Source: CALCKU01 sp964607445 | GTDB lineage: Bacteria > Pseudomonadota > Alphaproteobacteria > Caulobacterales > Maricaulaceae | Length of the DNA stretch: 64,000 nucleotides | Direction: 5' to 3' | Assembly: GCA_964607445.1 (NCBI GenBank) | Contig: CAZSKN010000002.1 | Location: 62,001-126,000, forward strand | Translations under genes and position numbers: made by a program | The notes under the pieces: model-generated | Told to the model about the DNA's origin: nothing | The model's database searches: none | Seen by the model: only the letters and a program-made list of their open reading frames with translations | Shown here: positions 25,118 to 34,455 of the stretch, in pieces | How the letters are laid out: each line of letters starts with the position of its first letter | Numbering within the stretch: the first letter of the stretch is position 1

Positions 25118-27001
25118 TTAAGAGATTTTACTGCGTTCACCCAATTTATATTGCATAATTTGGTTAGATAAATTTTCGTCTGCACTATCACCGCTCATAA
25201 TGTCTTGATCAACGACCGGCTTCGGGGTCGGGGTCGGCGCTTGACCTTGATGAGCGGCCGGGGGCGGGGCAAGCGGTTGTAGGGGCGGGTGTTGCGGTGC
25301 TGACATATGCGGGTGAATATCGGGGGCTGCGGCAGGTGTATGGACTTGCCGACGTTGATGGGCGATAGCTAGGGCTGCCGCTGTTTCTTTATATCGCTTG
25401 TCCATAAGGTCCATATTTTGTTTGGATCGCAAGAGCTGTTCTTCAGCCGCGTGCAATTGATAAGACTGGCCTTCTATTGTGCGCTCAAGGCGTTCGCGTT
25501 CTAAATCACTGGCCGTGCGCGTCTTGCGGAGTAAGGCGAGATCTTGACTGGCGGATGAGACGATTTCGTCTTTAATGGCCAGTTGCTTGTTTAAGTCTTC
25601 GAGTTGGGCTTCGAGCGCGAAAATACGATCATCCCGGCTTAGAATATTATATTCATATTGGGTTTTAAAGGTTTTGATTTCTTCGTGGACAGAAGAGACT
25701 TGCCCTTTCATTTCATTATTTTGCGTGCGCGTTGTTTCAAGCGCTAACCGCATATCAGAGTTTTCTTTTTCTAAAGATTCTTTGGCATTGGATTCATCAG
25801 CGCAATCAATTTTCAAGGATTCTATAATCTTGGCAAGATTCATTTTTTCAGCCATTGCATCTTCGAAATTTGCAGACAGCTGAGATATTTTTTCGCGCAA
25901 GACCCGATTTTCACGGGCTTCGACTTCATAAGATGTTTTTTCACGGTCGACCCGCATTTCCAGAGCATCGCGTTCTTGTCGCACATTATTGAACTTGTTT
26001 TCATAGGCGTTGATTCGCGCTAAGGCCTGACTTAATTGCCCATTTGCGTGAGTAAGATCGGCCGTTGATTCCAGTAAGCGTTGTTTATGATCTTTAAGAT
26101 CTGCGTCTAGAACACTGATTTTTTGCGTACTATCGTCCAAATCTTTTTTGATCGAGAAGTTTTGCGCTTTCAAGCGACGGTTCTCGGGTTCCAGACGGTT
26201 GAGTAAAGAGAAATTGACTTCTGCTTTTTCTGCAAAGCCCAGAAGGCTTTCCACGCGGGATTGCGCCCGGCGGTATAAGGCTTCGCCATTTTCAATATCG
26301 GACGAAATTTTGGCGATATCTAAGCGTAATTCACCCAGATTCGTCCCCGGTAAATCTTGCGGTTCCAGCGAGGCTGCAGCGATCTGATCGGTGATGTCTT
26401 TTTTCTGATCCCCAACAGGATCTATATTTCTAAGAGGGGGATTTTTTAAGGCCTCAAATGCGGCCAGAGTGGGAGCGGGCTCCGCTTGGCTCTCATCAGT
26501 GCGACCTGTGGCGTCACGAGGGGCGGTGTCAAGTGGGGCGGAAGCAAGGCTATCTTCCCGCGACTCTAATGAGGATGTCAGCGTAGAAACATCTGTCCCT
26601 TCAATCTCCTCGGGAACTTCAAGGTCTTTGAAGTCACCGGGTGGGATATCATCTATGTCTTCGGGTTTATGCAGAGGTATGCCTAATGAGTCGGTCTTAC
26701 GCAAAGCTTGTAGCTCTTTTATAATCTCGAGATCCGTGTCTAAATTTACGCGATTTTCATTGTGAAGCACATCGGATTTACGTGAACTTTCACTTTTATT
26801 GCGGGTGCGACCCGCCTTACGGTTCTCGGCCAAGCGCTTATCAATAGCGGCCAGAGCCCGTGCATCTAAAATATCATCATCCTCGCGTAAATTCGCAACG
26901 CCCTGCAAAAGTGTGTTATCGTCCTGAGGTATTTGAACGGTTTCTTTTTGTAGGATTTTTTCCGAATTGGCTGATTTTGCCTTTCGTTTAAAAATCGACA
27001 T
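25118..27001 (-). CDS. Large coiled-coil protein of unknown function
   Basis: I do not recognise a family. The 627-residue product begins MSIFKRKAK with no signal peptide. An acidic, low-complexity N-terminal part covers ~30-210. A long coiled coil runs from about 225 to 545 (heptads rich in Leu, Glu, Lys and Gln, for example LKDHKQRLLE and LEAQLEDLNKQLAIKDE). A Pro/Ala/His-rich tail (~550-595) leads to a short conserved-looking end, LSNQIMQYKLGERSKI. The plan is that of a cytosolic scaffold or filament protein. Crescentin-like roles in cell shape can be imagined in this lineage but there is no sequence proof. It is a single gene. Confidence 0.8.
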   Translation of the reverse strand: MSIFKRKAKSANSEKILQKETVQIPQDDNTLLQGVANLREDDDILDARALAAIDKRLAENRKAGRTRNKSESSRKSDVLHNENRVNLDTDLEIIKELQALRKTDSLGIPLHKPEDIDDIPPGDFKDLEVPEEIEGTDVSTLTSSLESREDSLASAPLDTAPRDATGRTDESQAEPAPTLAAFEALKNPPLRNIDPVGDQKKDITDQIAAASLEPQDLPGTNLGELRLDIAKISSDIENGEALYRRAQSRVESLLGFAEKAEVNFSLLNRLEPENRRLKAQNFSIKKDLDDSTQKISVLDADLKDHKQRLLESTADLTHANGQLSQALARINAYENKFNNVRQERDALEMRVDREKTSYEVEARENRVLREKISQLSANFEDAMAEKMNLAKIIESLKIDCADESNAKESLEKENSDMRLALETTRTQNNEMKGQVSSVHEEIKTFKTQYEYNILSRDDRIFALEAQLEDLNKQLAIKDEIVSSASQDLALLRKTRTASDLERERLERTIEGQSYQLHAAEEQLLRSKQNMDLMDKRYKETAAALAIAHQRRQVHTPAAAPDIHPHMSAPQHPPLQPLAPPPAAHQGQAPTPTPKPVVDQDIMSGDSADENLSNQIMQYKLGERSKIS

Positions 27002-27389
27002 AGCTATCCCTTAAGTCACATTATTATGTACCATCCGGAACAGAATATTAGCAAAGATACTTAACAAAGCCTTATTTTTTGTAAATACATCGATATAACA
27101 GGCCAAAACCCACATAGAACCGCATATGAGGGCGCCGCCAATAGGTGACAAGTCGGCAGTGATAATCGGGATTGCACTCTAGGATTGATATATCGCTGGC
27201 GATAATCTTGTCTGGGAGACGGTGGAATGGTGCAAGGCGGGATTTGGAGGGGCGAGACGGGGCTTGACGATGTGGCATTGTCCCCTATGACTGGCGCCAT
27301 TATGCATAAATCTCATTGTGTAAATGTCTAACCTTAATCTTGCGCCTAAAGAGACATGGCGCGTATCATCATCTTGAAGAGCCTGCTCT
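27002..27389. other. Non-coding divergent region between the coiled-coil gene and fabD
   Basis: This 388-base gap contains a perfect TATCGC-TG-GCGATA dyad (27191-27204) and a promoter for fabD (27264-27291). Reading frames here on the - strand (for example 27061-27300) are Pro/Ser/Arg-rich and lack ribosome-binding sites. I find no tRNA or recognised RNA. Confidence 0.5.
27264..27291 (+). promoter_or_regulatory. Predicted fab operon promoter
   Basis: TTGACG (27264-27269) and TATGAC (27286-27291) are 16 bases apart. The start would be near 27298, leaving a leader of about 90 bases before fabD. Confidence 0.45.
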
Positions 27390-28334
27390 ATGACACTTGC
27401 GTTTACATTCCCCGGACAAGGCAGCCAATTTGTCGGCATGGGTCAAGCCCTCGCACAGGCTTTCCCATCTGCAAAGGCTGTTTTTGCAGAGGTGAATGAC
27501 GCGCTTTCGCAATCTTTATCCGATCTTATGTGGGATGGGCCTATGGAGACATTGACCCTGACAGCCAATACGCAGCCGGCTTTAATGGCGTGTTCCGTGG
27601 CCGCGATACGCGCTTTGAAAGCTGAATTTGACGTAGATATTACTCAGGCACAATATATCGCCGGGCATTCTCTGGGTGAATATTCTGCACTTTGTGCCGC
27701 AGATGCCATTTCACTTGCGGATACGGCCCGGCTTTTACGAATACGCGGCAATGCTATGCAGAAGGCTGTGCCTGTGGGAAGCGGGGCCATGGCGGCGTTA
27801 CTGGGCGCGTCACTTGATGACGCCGAGGCAGCGGCGCAGGCGGGGCGTTCGCAGGGAATTTGTCAAATTGCCAATGATAATGCCACTGGACAGATCGTAC
27901 TTTCGGGCGAGACGGCGGCAGTCGAGGCGGCGGCAGTCTATGCGCGTGAAAATGGTGTGAAAAAGGCTGTCATCTTGCCGGTTTCCGCGCCCTTTCATTG
28001 TGATATGATGGCGCCCGCGGCGCAGGCCATGCAAGAGGCGCTGGCAGAGACCGATATTTCCGCGCCGCGCGTGGCACTGGTCAATAATGTTACGGCCCGG
28101 CCCACGCTTGACCCGGATCAGATCCGCACGGATCTTGTCACACAAGTTACGGGGCGGGTCAGGTGGCGGGAAACAATAATATGGATGTTTGAAAACGGTG
28201 TCACCCAAATGCAGGAACCGGGCTGCGGCAAGGTTCTAACGGTTATGCGGCGGCGTATTGTAAAAGAGATCACGGGCGGGACGCTCGACACGGCGGAAAA
28301 ATTAGAAGCATTTGCAAATGCTGTAAAAGGATAG
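27390..28334 (+). CDS. fabD: Malonyl-CoA:ACP transacylase
   Basis: FabD loads malonyl onto acyl carrier protein for type II fatty-acid synthesis. The 314-residue protein shows PGQGSQFVGMG at the N-terminus, the nucleophile S94 in GHSLGEYSAL and the partner His in SAPFHCDMM (~H203). It starts the cluster fabD-fabG-acpP-fabF; fabG begins only 3 bases after its stop. Confidence 0.97.
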   Translation: MTLAFTFPGQGSQFVGMGQALAQAFPSAKAVFAEVNDALSQSLSDLMWDGPMETLTLTANTQPALMACSVAAIRALKAEFDVDITQAQYIAGHSLGEYSALCAADAISLADTARLLRIRGNAMQKAVPVGSGAMAALLGASLDDAEAAAQAGRSQGICQIANDNATGQIVLSGETAAVEAAAVYARENGVKKAVILPVSAPFHCDMMAPAAQAMQEALAETDISAPRVALVNNVTARPTLDPDQIRTDLVTQVTGRVRWRETIIWMFENGVTQMQEPGCGKVLTVMRRRIVKEITGGTLDTAEKLEAFANAVKG

Positions 28335-28337
28335 ACT

Positions 28338-29078
28338 ATGTTTGATTTATCAGGAAAACGTGCCCTTGTCACAGGTGCTACAGGCGGATTAGGCGGGGCA
28401 ATTGCCACAAAATTACACGCGCATGGCGCGCATGTCGCCTTGTCAGGAACGCGTGCTGAGAAGTTAGAGGCTCTGGCCGGAAGTCTTGGCGATAGATGTG
28501 CGGTGACGCCATGTAACCTTTCAGAGGCAGACCAGGTCGATGCTTTACCAAAACAGGCCGTCGACGCTTTGGGTGGGCCGATAGATATTTTAATTTCGAA
28601 TGCGGGTTTGACGCGCGATACCTTGCTTATGCGGATGAAGTCAGAAGATTGGGATATTGTGCAACGGGTCAATTTAGAAGCGTATTTCCGGCTGTCTAAA
28701 GCCTGCCTTAGAGGCATGATGAAAGGCCGCTTTGGCCGTATTATTGGCATTACGTCGGTTGTGGGCGTAACAGGCAATCCCGGTCAGGCGAATTATGCGG
28801 CCTCGAAAGCCGGGATGATCGGATTTTCTAAATCCTTGGCACAAGAAGTGGCCTCGCGCGGGGTGACTGTAAATTGTGTGGCGCCAGGCTTTATTGCCTC
28901 GCCCATGACAGATGCGCTCAATTCTGACCAAAAAGACGCTATTTTGACGAAAATTCCGGCCGGTGATCTGGGAACAGGCGATGATATTGCCAATGCCGTG
29001 CTTTATCTTGCTAGCCCTGAGGCCGGGTATGTGACCGGTCAAACCTTGCATGTTAACGGCGGAATGGCGATGATTTAA
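28338..29078 (+). CDS. fabG: 3-oxoacyl-ACP reductase
   Basis: A 246-residue short-chain dehydrogenase that reduces 3-oxoacyl-ACP with NADPH. TGATGGLGGA (~12-21) is the cofactor loop, NAGLTRD (~87) the second motif, and YAASKAG (~152) carries the catalytic Tyr and Lys with the Ser in GITSVVG. Context between fabD and acpP makes the FabG assignment secure among the many SDRs. Confidence 0.96.
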   Translation: MFDLSGKRALVTGATGGLGGAIATKLHAHGAHVALSGTRAEKLEALAGSLGDRCAVTPCNLSEADQVDALPKQAVDALGGPIDILISNAGLTRDTLLMRMKSEDWDIVQRVNLEAYFRLSKACLRGMMKGRFGRIIGITSVVGVTGNPGQANYAASKAGMIGFSKSLAQEVASRGVTVNCVAPGFIASPMTDALNSDQKDAILTKIPAGDLGTGDDIANAVLYLASPEAGYVTGQTLHVNGGMAMI

Positions 29079-29105
29079 GCCCGGTGTAATCTCCTCGATA
29101 AATAG

Positions 29106-29121
29106 AGGGGGTTAACCCCCT
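29106..29121. repeat. Perfect 16-base palindrome between fabG and acpP
   Basis: AGGGGGTTAACCCCCT is fully self-complementary. It lies 28 bases after the fabG stop. With no loop it is a weak RNA hairpin, so it may be a protein site or a processing structure allowing acpP to be expressed more strongly than fabG. Confidence 0.4.
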
Positions 29122-29245
29122 AGCCAGCATGAAAATAGTATGTTAGGCACCGCGCGGAAGAGAGATGAGGCTTGTTTTCTTGAAATAAGTCCCTAACTTT
29201 ATTCTTAGTAACTGCCGAATTTCGGTTTCAGATAAGGAAATTTAT

Positions 29246-29482
29246 ATGTCTGATGTATTAGCTCGCGTAACAAAAATGGTCGTAGAACATTTGGATGTGG
29301 ATAAAGATAAAGTCACAGAGAAAGCCAATTTTATTGACGATCTTGGCGCTGATAGTCTCGACAATGTCGAGCTTGTTATGGCGTTTGAAGAAGAATTCGA
29401 CATTGAAATTCCTGATGATGCAGCAGAGCATATTCAAACTGTTGGCGATGCCGTAAAGTATATCTCTGAGCAAGTTACTTAG
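29246..29482 (+). CDS. acpP: Acyl carrier protein
   Basis: A 78-residue acidic protein. S37 in GADSLDNVELVMAFEEEF is the site of the 4'-phosphopantetheine arm. It carries growing acyl chains for fatty-acid, lipid A and phospholipid synthesis. The ribosome-binding site is AAGGAAA. The 167-base gap upstream suggests an additional promoter, which I could not place unambiguously. fabF follows after 13 bases. Confidence 0.97.
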   Translation: MSDVLARVTKMVVEHLDVDKDKVTEKANFIDDLGADSLDNVELVMAFEEEFDIEIPDDAAEHIQTVGDAVKYISEQVT

Positions 29483-29495
29483 AGTTTAGGGACAG

Positions 29496-30791
29496 GTGCG
29501 CCGGGTTGTAGTTACAGGTTTAGGTCTCGTATCACCTGTTGGCTGTGGTGTAGACACCGCTTGGTCCAATATTTTGGCCTCGAAATCGGGGGCTCAAAAA
29601 ATAACACATTTTGATAGTGACGATCTGGCCTGCCAGATCGCAGCTATTGTTCCGCGTGTTGATGGGCGTGGCGGCGGGTCGGCAGATATGCCCGGCGTCT
29701 TTGATCCTGACGCGGTTATGAGTGCGCGCGACCGCAAACGTATTGACGATTTCATTTTATATGCCATTGCGGCGTCTGACGAAGCCTTAGAGGATGCGGG
29801 GTGGAAACCGGGTGCTGACAATATCGAGGCTCAAGAACGTACAGGTGTGATGTTCGGGTCAGGTATTGGCGGGTTGGAAACCACCTATAATGCCTCTATT
29901 ACCCTGCATGAACGCGGGCCACGCCGATTGTCGCCCTTCGTTATACCGTCTATGCTGATTAACCTTACCTCGGGACAAATTTCAATCCGTAATGGCTTTA
30001 AAGGCCCTAACCATAGTGTCGTGACGGCCTGTGCCACGGGCGCACATGCGATTGGTGATGCGGCGCGTTTGATTCAACACGGGGATGCTGATGTGATGGT
30101 CGCAGGCGGGGCTGAAGCCGCGATTAACCGCTTGGGTATTGCCTGTTTTATTGCCTGCCGGGCGATGACGACAGGGTTTAATGAGACGCCGAAAAAAGCC
30201 TCTCGGCCTTATGATAAAGACCGCGATGGGTTTTTAATGGGCGAAGGCGCGGGCGCGCTTGTGCTTGAAGAATATGAGCATGCCAAAGCGCGCGGGGCGA
30301 AAATATACGCCGAATTTAAAGGATATGGCCTTTCCGGTGACGCTTATCATATCACCAGCCCGGAACCTCAAGGCGATGGCGGGTATCGCGCTATGAAGGC
30401 CGCCTTGCGAAACTCGGGCCTGTCGCTATCCGATATAGGTTATGTAAATGCGCATGGCACGTCCACGCCTATGGGGGATGAAATCGAGGTCAAAGCCGTA
30501 GAGCGTCTTTTTGGGGATCATGCTAAAACTTTGCATATGTCATCAACGAAATCTGCCACGGGGCATTTACTCGGAGCCGCAGGCGCTATCGAGGCTATTT
30601 TTTCGATTTTGGCGGTGCGTGATAATATGGTGCCGCCGACGATTAATCTCGAAAACCCGTCATTAAAGACGCAGATTGATCTCGTGCCCCAAACGGCTAA
30701 ATCCGTTCCGCTCCAAGCTGCGATGTCAAATAGCTTTGGCTTTGGCGGGACGAATGCCGCTGTTATTTTTGCGAAAGCTCCAAATGCTTAA
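29496..30791 (+). CDS. fabF: 3-oxoacyl-ACP synthase II
   Basis: FabF elongates acyl-ACP by condensation with malonyl-ACP. The 431-residue protein starts at a GTG (MRRVVVTGLG) preceded by AGGGACAG. The catalytic triad of the KAS II family is visible: Cys in VTACATGAHA (~173), His in NAHGTSTPMGD (~320) and His in KSATGHLLGAAG (~357), with the C-terminal SNSFGFGGTN. It follows acpP directly, the standard order. Confidence 0.97.
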   Translation: MRRVVVTGLGLVSPVGCGVDTAWSNILASKSGAQKITHFDSDDLACQIAAIVPRVDGRGGGSADMPGVFDPDAVMSARDRKRIDDFILYAIAASDEALEDAGWKPGADNIEAQERTGVMFGSGIGGLETTYNASITLHERGPRRLSPFVIPSMLINLTSGQISIRNGFKGPNHSVVTACATGAHAIGDAARLIQHGDADVMVAGGAEAAINRLGIACFIACRAMTTGFNETPKKASRPYDKDRDGFLMGEGAGALVLEEYEHAKARGAKIYAEFKGYGLSGDAYHITSPEPQGDGGYRAMKAALRNSGLSLSDIGYVNAHGTSTPMGDEIEVKAVERLFGDHAKTLHMSSTKSATGHLLGAAGAIEAIFSILAVRDNMVPPTINLENPSLKTQIDLVPQTAKSVPLQAAMSNSFGFGGTNAAVIFAKAPNA

Positions 30792-30823
30792 GCCGTCGAT
30801 GCGGGCGGTTTTTTTATTGAATT

Positions 30824-31906
30824 TTGACCCAAGGCGTGTCCGATCCTGTGACTGATGTGCCCCCAGACACCCCGGCTGCGAAATTGCCAAAATTTACTCT
30901 GGCTCTGATCGGGTTAACGGGCATTGTGACTCTGTTAGGAGGCCTTTTACTCGGCCTGTATAGTTTCATGAATTATCACTATGAGATTGTGCCCAAAACA
31001 GATTCGCAAGCGCTGGTTTTTGAAGTGCCTCGCGGAGCAGGTTTATCCGCCATTACCCGCGACCTTGAAAATGCCGGCCTGATCGATAATCCCTTTATCT
31101 TTAAGATGGTCACAAAATTGCGCGGTAATGAAGCGAAATTTAAGGCGGGTGAATATGCGATATCCGCCCCGCTCAGCATGGCAAAAATTTATAAAATTTT
31201 ATCAGAAGGTAAGGCGGTCTTATATCCGTTTACCGTCCCCGAAGGCCGGACGAGTGCGCAAATTATGCGGGCGATGTCCCGGGTAGAGACATTGATTGAC
31301 GACCAACCCGCCGTACCGCCTGAAGGCACGCTGCTACCTGAGACCTATATGACACCGCGCGGTATGACCCGCAGCCAACTTATTACGCAAATGACGGCCG
31401 CCCAAACCGCGTGGATTGACAGCTTGTGGGAAGGTCGACAAGACGGCTTACCGATAAAGAGCAAAGCCGAAGCCATTATTCTGGCGTCTATTGTCGAAAA
31501 AGAAACCGGCCTTGGTGGCGAACGTAATGAAGTCGCGGGTGTATTTATCAACCGCTTGAATAAAGGTATGCGTCTTGAGTCAGACCCAACGATTATTTAT
31601 GGCATATCTAGGGGCGAAATCTTACGCAATAAAGCGGGACAGCAACGTGGGTTAAGACGGTCTGAAATTGATCGTAAAACCGATTGGAATACGTATCAAA
31701 TTCCGCGTCTGCCGAAAACGCCGATTTGTAACCCCGGCAAAGCCGCGATAGCTGCTGTGTTAAATCCGGCGAAAACCGAAGCGCTGTTTTTTGTCGCTGA
31801 CGGTACGGGTGGGCATGTCTTTGCTAAAACATTGCGGGAACATAATAATAATGTGATCACATGGCGAAAGATTGAACGTGCCAGAAAACGGAAAGCGCAG
31901 AAATGA
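30824..31906 (+). CDS. mltG: Endolytic murein transglycosylase MltG
   Basis: MltG (YceG) cuts nascent glycan strands and is thought to set their length. The 360-residue protein has one N-terminal membrane anchor (~25-48), a LysM-like segment and the catalytic domain with the key Glu in ILASIVEKETG (~221-231). SDPTIIYG and PKTPICNPG motifs follow. The start is uncertain: the frame opens with TTG at 30824 and an alternative GTG lies at 30836; neither has a strong ribosome-binding site. Its stop overlaps the yicC ATG as ATGA. fabF-mltG-yicC-gmk is a recurrent alphaproteobacterial order. Confidence 0.93.
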   Translation: MTQGVSDPVTDVPPDTPAAKLPKFTLALIGLTGIVTLLGGLLLGLYSFMNYHYEIVPKTDSQALVFEVPRGAGLSAITRDLENAGLIDNPFIFKMVTKLRGNEAKFKAGEYAISAPLSMAKIYKILSEGKAVLYPFTVPEGRTSAQIMRAMSRVETLIDDQPAVPPEGTLLPETYMTPRGMTRSQLITQMTAAQTAWIDSLWEGRQDGLPIKSKAEAIILASIVEKETGLGGERNEVAGVFINRLNKGMRLESDPTIIYGISRGEILRNKAGQQRGLRRSEIDRKTDWNTYQIPRLPKTPICNPGKAAIAAVLNPAKTEALFFVADGTGGHVFAKTLREHNNNVITWRKIERARKRKAQK

Positions 31907-32793
31907 CGTCTAAACCTCTTTCCAGCATGACCGGATTCGCACGGATAAGCGGCGCGGCGCAAGGGTTAAGTTGGAGCTGGGAGGTCCGGTCTGTTAATGG
32001 AAAATCCCTTGATATTCGCCTGCGATTGCCATCTGAATTTTCAAGTCTGGACGGGGCGGTTCGCAAAGCGGTTGCCGACCTGTTTTCGCGCGGTAATCTT
32101 CAAATCAATCTGACCTATCAACGCGGGGAAACCGAAAAGGCTTACCGGATAAATTCGGTACTTCTGGAGCAATTACAAAAGGCCGGCGGGACAGATATCT
32201 CGGCCTTATTGGCTGTTGCGGGCGTGGTTGAAGAAATATCGAGTGAAGATATATCCCAAAATAAAGACGAGGCTGAGGCACGGGCGGCGTCTCAAAAAAA
32301 GCTGGAGACGGCCTTGATGGAGAGTTTTCGCCAATTGATAGCTAAATTAGAGACGGCGCGCCAAGACGAAGGTTTAGCGCTAATGCCGGTTTTAATGCGC
32401 GCGCTCTCGGAGATAGAAGCGGGATTGGAACGGGCGGAAAAACTGTCGCGCGCTCTTCCGGAAAAATTGCACACACGATTAAAAGAGAAATTATCTGTTT
32501 TACTCTCCGAAGGCCTGTCTGAGGACAAATTGGCGCAAGAGGCCGCCATTCTGGTCTTGAAAGCGGATGTGCGCGAGGAGCTTGACCGATTGTCTGCCCA
32601 TTGTAAGCAGGCGAGAACTCTCGTGGCGCAAGGCTCGCCTATAGGTCGAAAATTGGACTTTCTGGCGCAAGAGTTTAACCGCGAGGTGAACACCTTATGT
32701 TCAAAATCTTCTGATATTGACTTGACCCAAATCGGACTGGGCCTGAAAAGTCATATTGAGCAATTCCGGGAGCAGGCCGCTAATGTCGAATAG
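31903..32793 (+). CDS. yicC: YicC/YloC-family endoribonuclease
   Basis: A 296-residue protein with the YicC N-terminal domain (SMTGFARISG at ~4-13, SVNGKSLDIRLRLP at ~30-43) and the C-terminal DUF1732 region with GRKLDFLAQEFNREVNTLCSK near residue 250, split here as RKLDFLAQEFNRE and VNTLCSKS. E. coli YicC and B. subtilis YloC have been reported as endoribonucleases. The start overlaps the mltG stop (ATGA), and gmk begins inside its 3' end. Confidence 0.94.
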   Translation: MTSKPLSSMTGFARISGAAQGLSWSWEVRSVNGKSLDIRLRLPSEFSSLDGAVRKAVADLFSRGNLQINLTYQRGETEKAYRINSVLLEQLQKAGGTDISALLAVAGVVEEISSEDISQNKDEAEARAASQKKLETALMESFRQLIAKLETARQDEGLALMPVLMRALSEIEAGLERAEKLSRALPEKLHTRLKEKLSVLLSEGLSEDKLAQEAAILVLKADVREELDRLSAHCKQARTLVAQGSPIGRKLDFLAQEFNREVNTLCSKSSDIDLTQIGLGLKSHIEQFREQAANVE

Positions 32794-33457
32794 GCTATCA
32801 CAAGGGATGCAGAGGTCGCATAAGAACCAAAGACGGGGTTTGATGATTGTCCTGTCCTCGCCTTCCGGGGCCGGGAAAACCACGTTGACGCGCAAACTCT
32901 TGCAAGAAAATTTGGACAATATGGCTATGTCCGTTTCGGCTACGACCCGCCCCGCCCGTCCGGGTGAGATTGACGGTCAGGATTATTATTTCGTTTCGAA
33001 AAATGCATTTGTTGATATGATTGACGCCGGGGACTTCCTTGAGCATGCGAAAGTTTTTGATAATTTTTACGGGACGCCGCGTGGCCCTGTCGAAACGGCC
33101 TTGGAGGCCGGGCAAGATGTCGTATTTGATATTGACTGGCAGGGCGCGCAACAGCTTACGCAAGCTGCGGCGGATGACCTTGTCAAAATATTTATCCTGC
33201 CGCCTAATATGCATGAATTGGAACAACGCCTGAAATCGCGCGCTCAAGATAGTGATGCGGTTATTGCCAAGCGTATGTCTAAATCCGAGTCCGAGATTAG
33301 TCATTGGGCCGAATATGATTATGTCATCGTCAATGAGACGATTGAAACTGCCCTGACAGAACTTCGGACGATTGTCGCCGCAGAACGTGTGAAACGTCGT
33401 CGTCAGTTATGGTTGGGGCCTTTTGTGAACTCGTTGATAAACGGGGGTGAAGGCTAG
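32783..33457 (+). CDS. gmk: Guanylate kinase
   Basis: Gmk phosphorylates GMP to GDP. The ATG at 32783 lies behind GGAGCAGG inside the end of yicC (11-base overlap) and gives about 224 residues, a little longer than usual because of a short basic N-terminal tail. SSPSGAGKTTL is the P-loop, VSATTRPARPGEIDGQDY the GMP-binding stretch, and RMSKSESEISHW the lid region. The next 150 bases separate it from the convergent rsmA. Confidence 0.95.
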   Translation: MSNRLSQGMQRSHKNQRRGLMIVLSSPSGAGKTTLTRKLLQENLDNMAMSVSATTRPARPGEIDGQDYYFVSKNAFVDMIDAGDFLEHAKVFDNFYGTPRGPVETALEAGQDVVFDIDWQGAQQLTQAAADDLVKIFILPPNMHELEQRLKSRAQDSDAVIAKRMSKSESEISHWAEYDYVIVNETIETALTELRTIVAAERVKRRRQLWLGPFVNSLINGGEG

Positions 33458-33548
33458 ATACCGGGCCTGTCGAATATGCAATACGGGTCTGTTGCCAGCG
33501 TCATCAGAGACCAGATGAACGGAATGCACTTTATAAAATACGTGCCGA

Positions 33549-33597
33549 ATATGGCTGTCCTTACATATAGCTGTGCCTGCATATGGCTGTGCCTAAC
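33549..33597. repeat. Three tandem 16-base imperfect repeats
   Basis: Units start at 33549 (ATATGGCTGTCCTTAC), 33565 (ATATAGCTGTGCCTGC) and 33581 (ATATGGCTGTGCCTAA). They lie in the gap between the convergent gmk and rsmA genes, where no terminator is evident. Probably a small slippage-prone minisatellite. Confidence 0.6.
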
Positions 33598-33609
33598 GTA
33601 AACTTGGTT

Positions 33610-34455
33610 TTACGACGCGGCGTCAATATAGGTCGCGAGCTTATGAAAATCAGAGGGTGGCAGGGTTTCCGGACGCGCTGTCGGATCGATATCACATGCT
33701 ATGAGCCAAGCGTTTAAATCTATATCATTTTGCTTGGCATAGTTTCGTAATGAGCGGCGTAGCATTTTGCGCCTCTGCCCAAAGGCCGCTTCCGTGATGT
33801 GACCGAGGCGTTTTAAATGGCTATAGCGCTGCGCAACGGGCAGTGGATCCAATACGACCACGGCGGAATCCACTTTAGGCGGCGGTGAAAAGGCATGTGC
33901 GGGCACATCAAAAGCAATGCGGCACGTGCAAACACTTTGAGATAATATGGCCAATCGCCCATAGGCCCGTTCTCCGGGGCTGGCGACGATACGTTCAGCG
34001 ACTTCTTTTTGGAACATAAGAACGGCTTGTTTCCAAAACAGTGGTTTTGCCGTTAACCAATTTACCAATAGCTTTGTGCCGACATTATATGGCAGGTTCG
34101 CCGCGATTTTGATATCGCCGGATAAATGCGCTGTTATATCGGTTTTAAGGGCATCGCCGTGATGCACAGTCAGCTTGCGGTTAGACTGTGCCGCGATATC
34201 GGAAAGCGGGGCGAGGAAGCGCGCATCCATTTCAATAGCCAGAACATGCTTGGCCTGTTTCAAGAGTAAGGCCCGTGTTAAGCCCCCCGGACCCGGGCCT
34301 ATTTCAGCGACACTCACATCATCTAGAGGCATGGCTAATTTTGCGATATTATGGGTGATATTCATATCCAGCAGGAAATGCTGGCCGAGTTTTTTATTCG
34401 CCGCCAGACCGTGAATTTTCACCACTTCTGACAATGTCGGTAACTTATCCAGCAT
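33610..34455 (-). CDS. rsmA: 16S rRNA (adenine1518/1519-N6)-dimethyltransferase
   Basis: RsmA (KsgA) dimethylates two adenines near the 3' end of 16S rRNA. The 281-residue protein shows KLGQHFLLD (~22-30), the SAM-binding EIGPGPGGLT (~51-60) and the catalytic NLPYNVGT motif (~120-127). A C-terminal helical domain follows with FGQRRKMLRRSL. The start overlaps the pdxA end by 11 bases. It closes the lptF-lptG-surA-pdxA-rsmA run, an order conserved widely. Confidence 0.96.
   Translation of the reverse strand: MLDKLPTLSEVVKIHGLAANKKLGQHFLLDMNITHNIAKLAMPLDDVSVAEIGPGPGGLTRALLLKQAKHVLAIEMDARFLAPLSDIAAQSNRKLTVHHGDALKTDITAHLSGDIKIAANLPYNVGTKLLVNWLTAKPLFWKQAVLMFQKEVAERIVASPGERAYGRLAILSQSVCTCRIAFDVPAHAFSPPPKVDSAVVVLDPLPVAQRYSHLKRLGHITEAAFGQRRKMLRRSLRNYAKQNDIDLNAWLIACDIDPTARPETLPPSDFHKLATYIDAAS

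Noticed and set aside
27061..27439. Overlapping - strand frames between the coiled-coil gene and fabD
   Set aside because: Pro/Ser/Arg-rich translations without ribosome-binding sites; they overlap the predicted fabD promoter and start.
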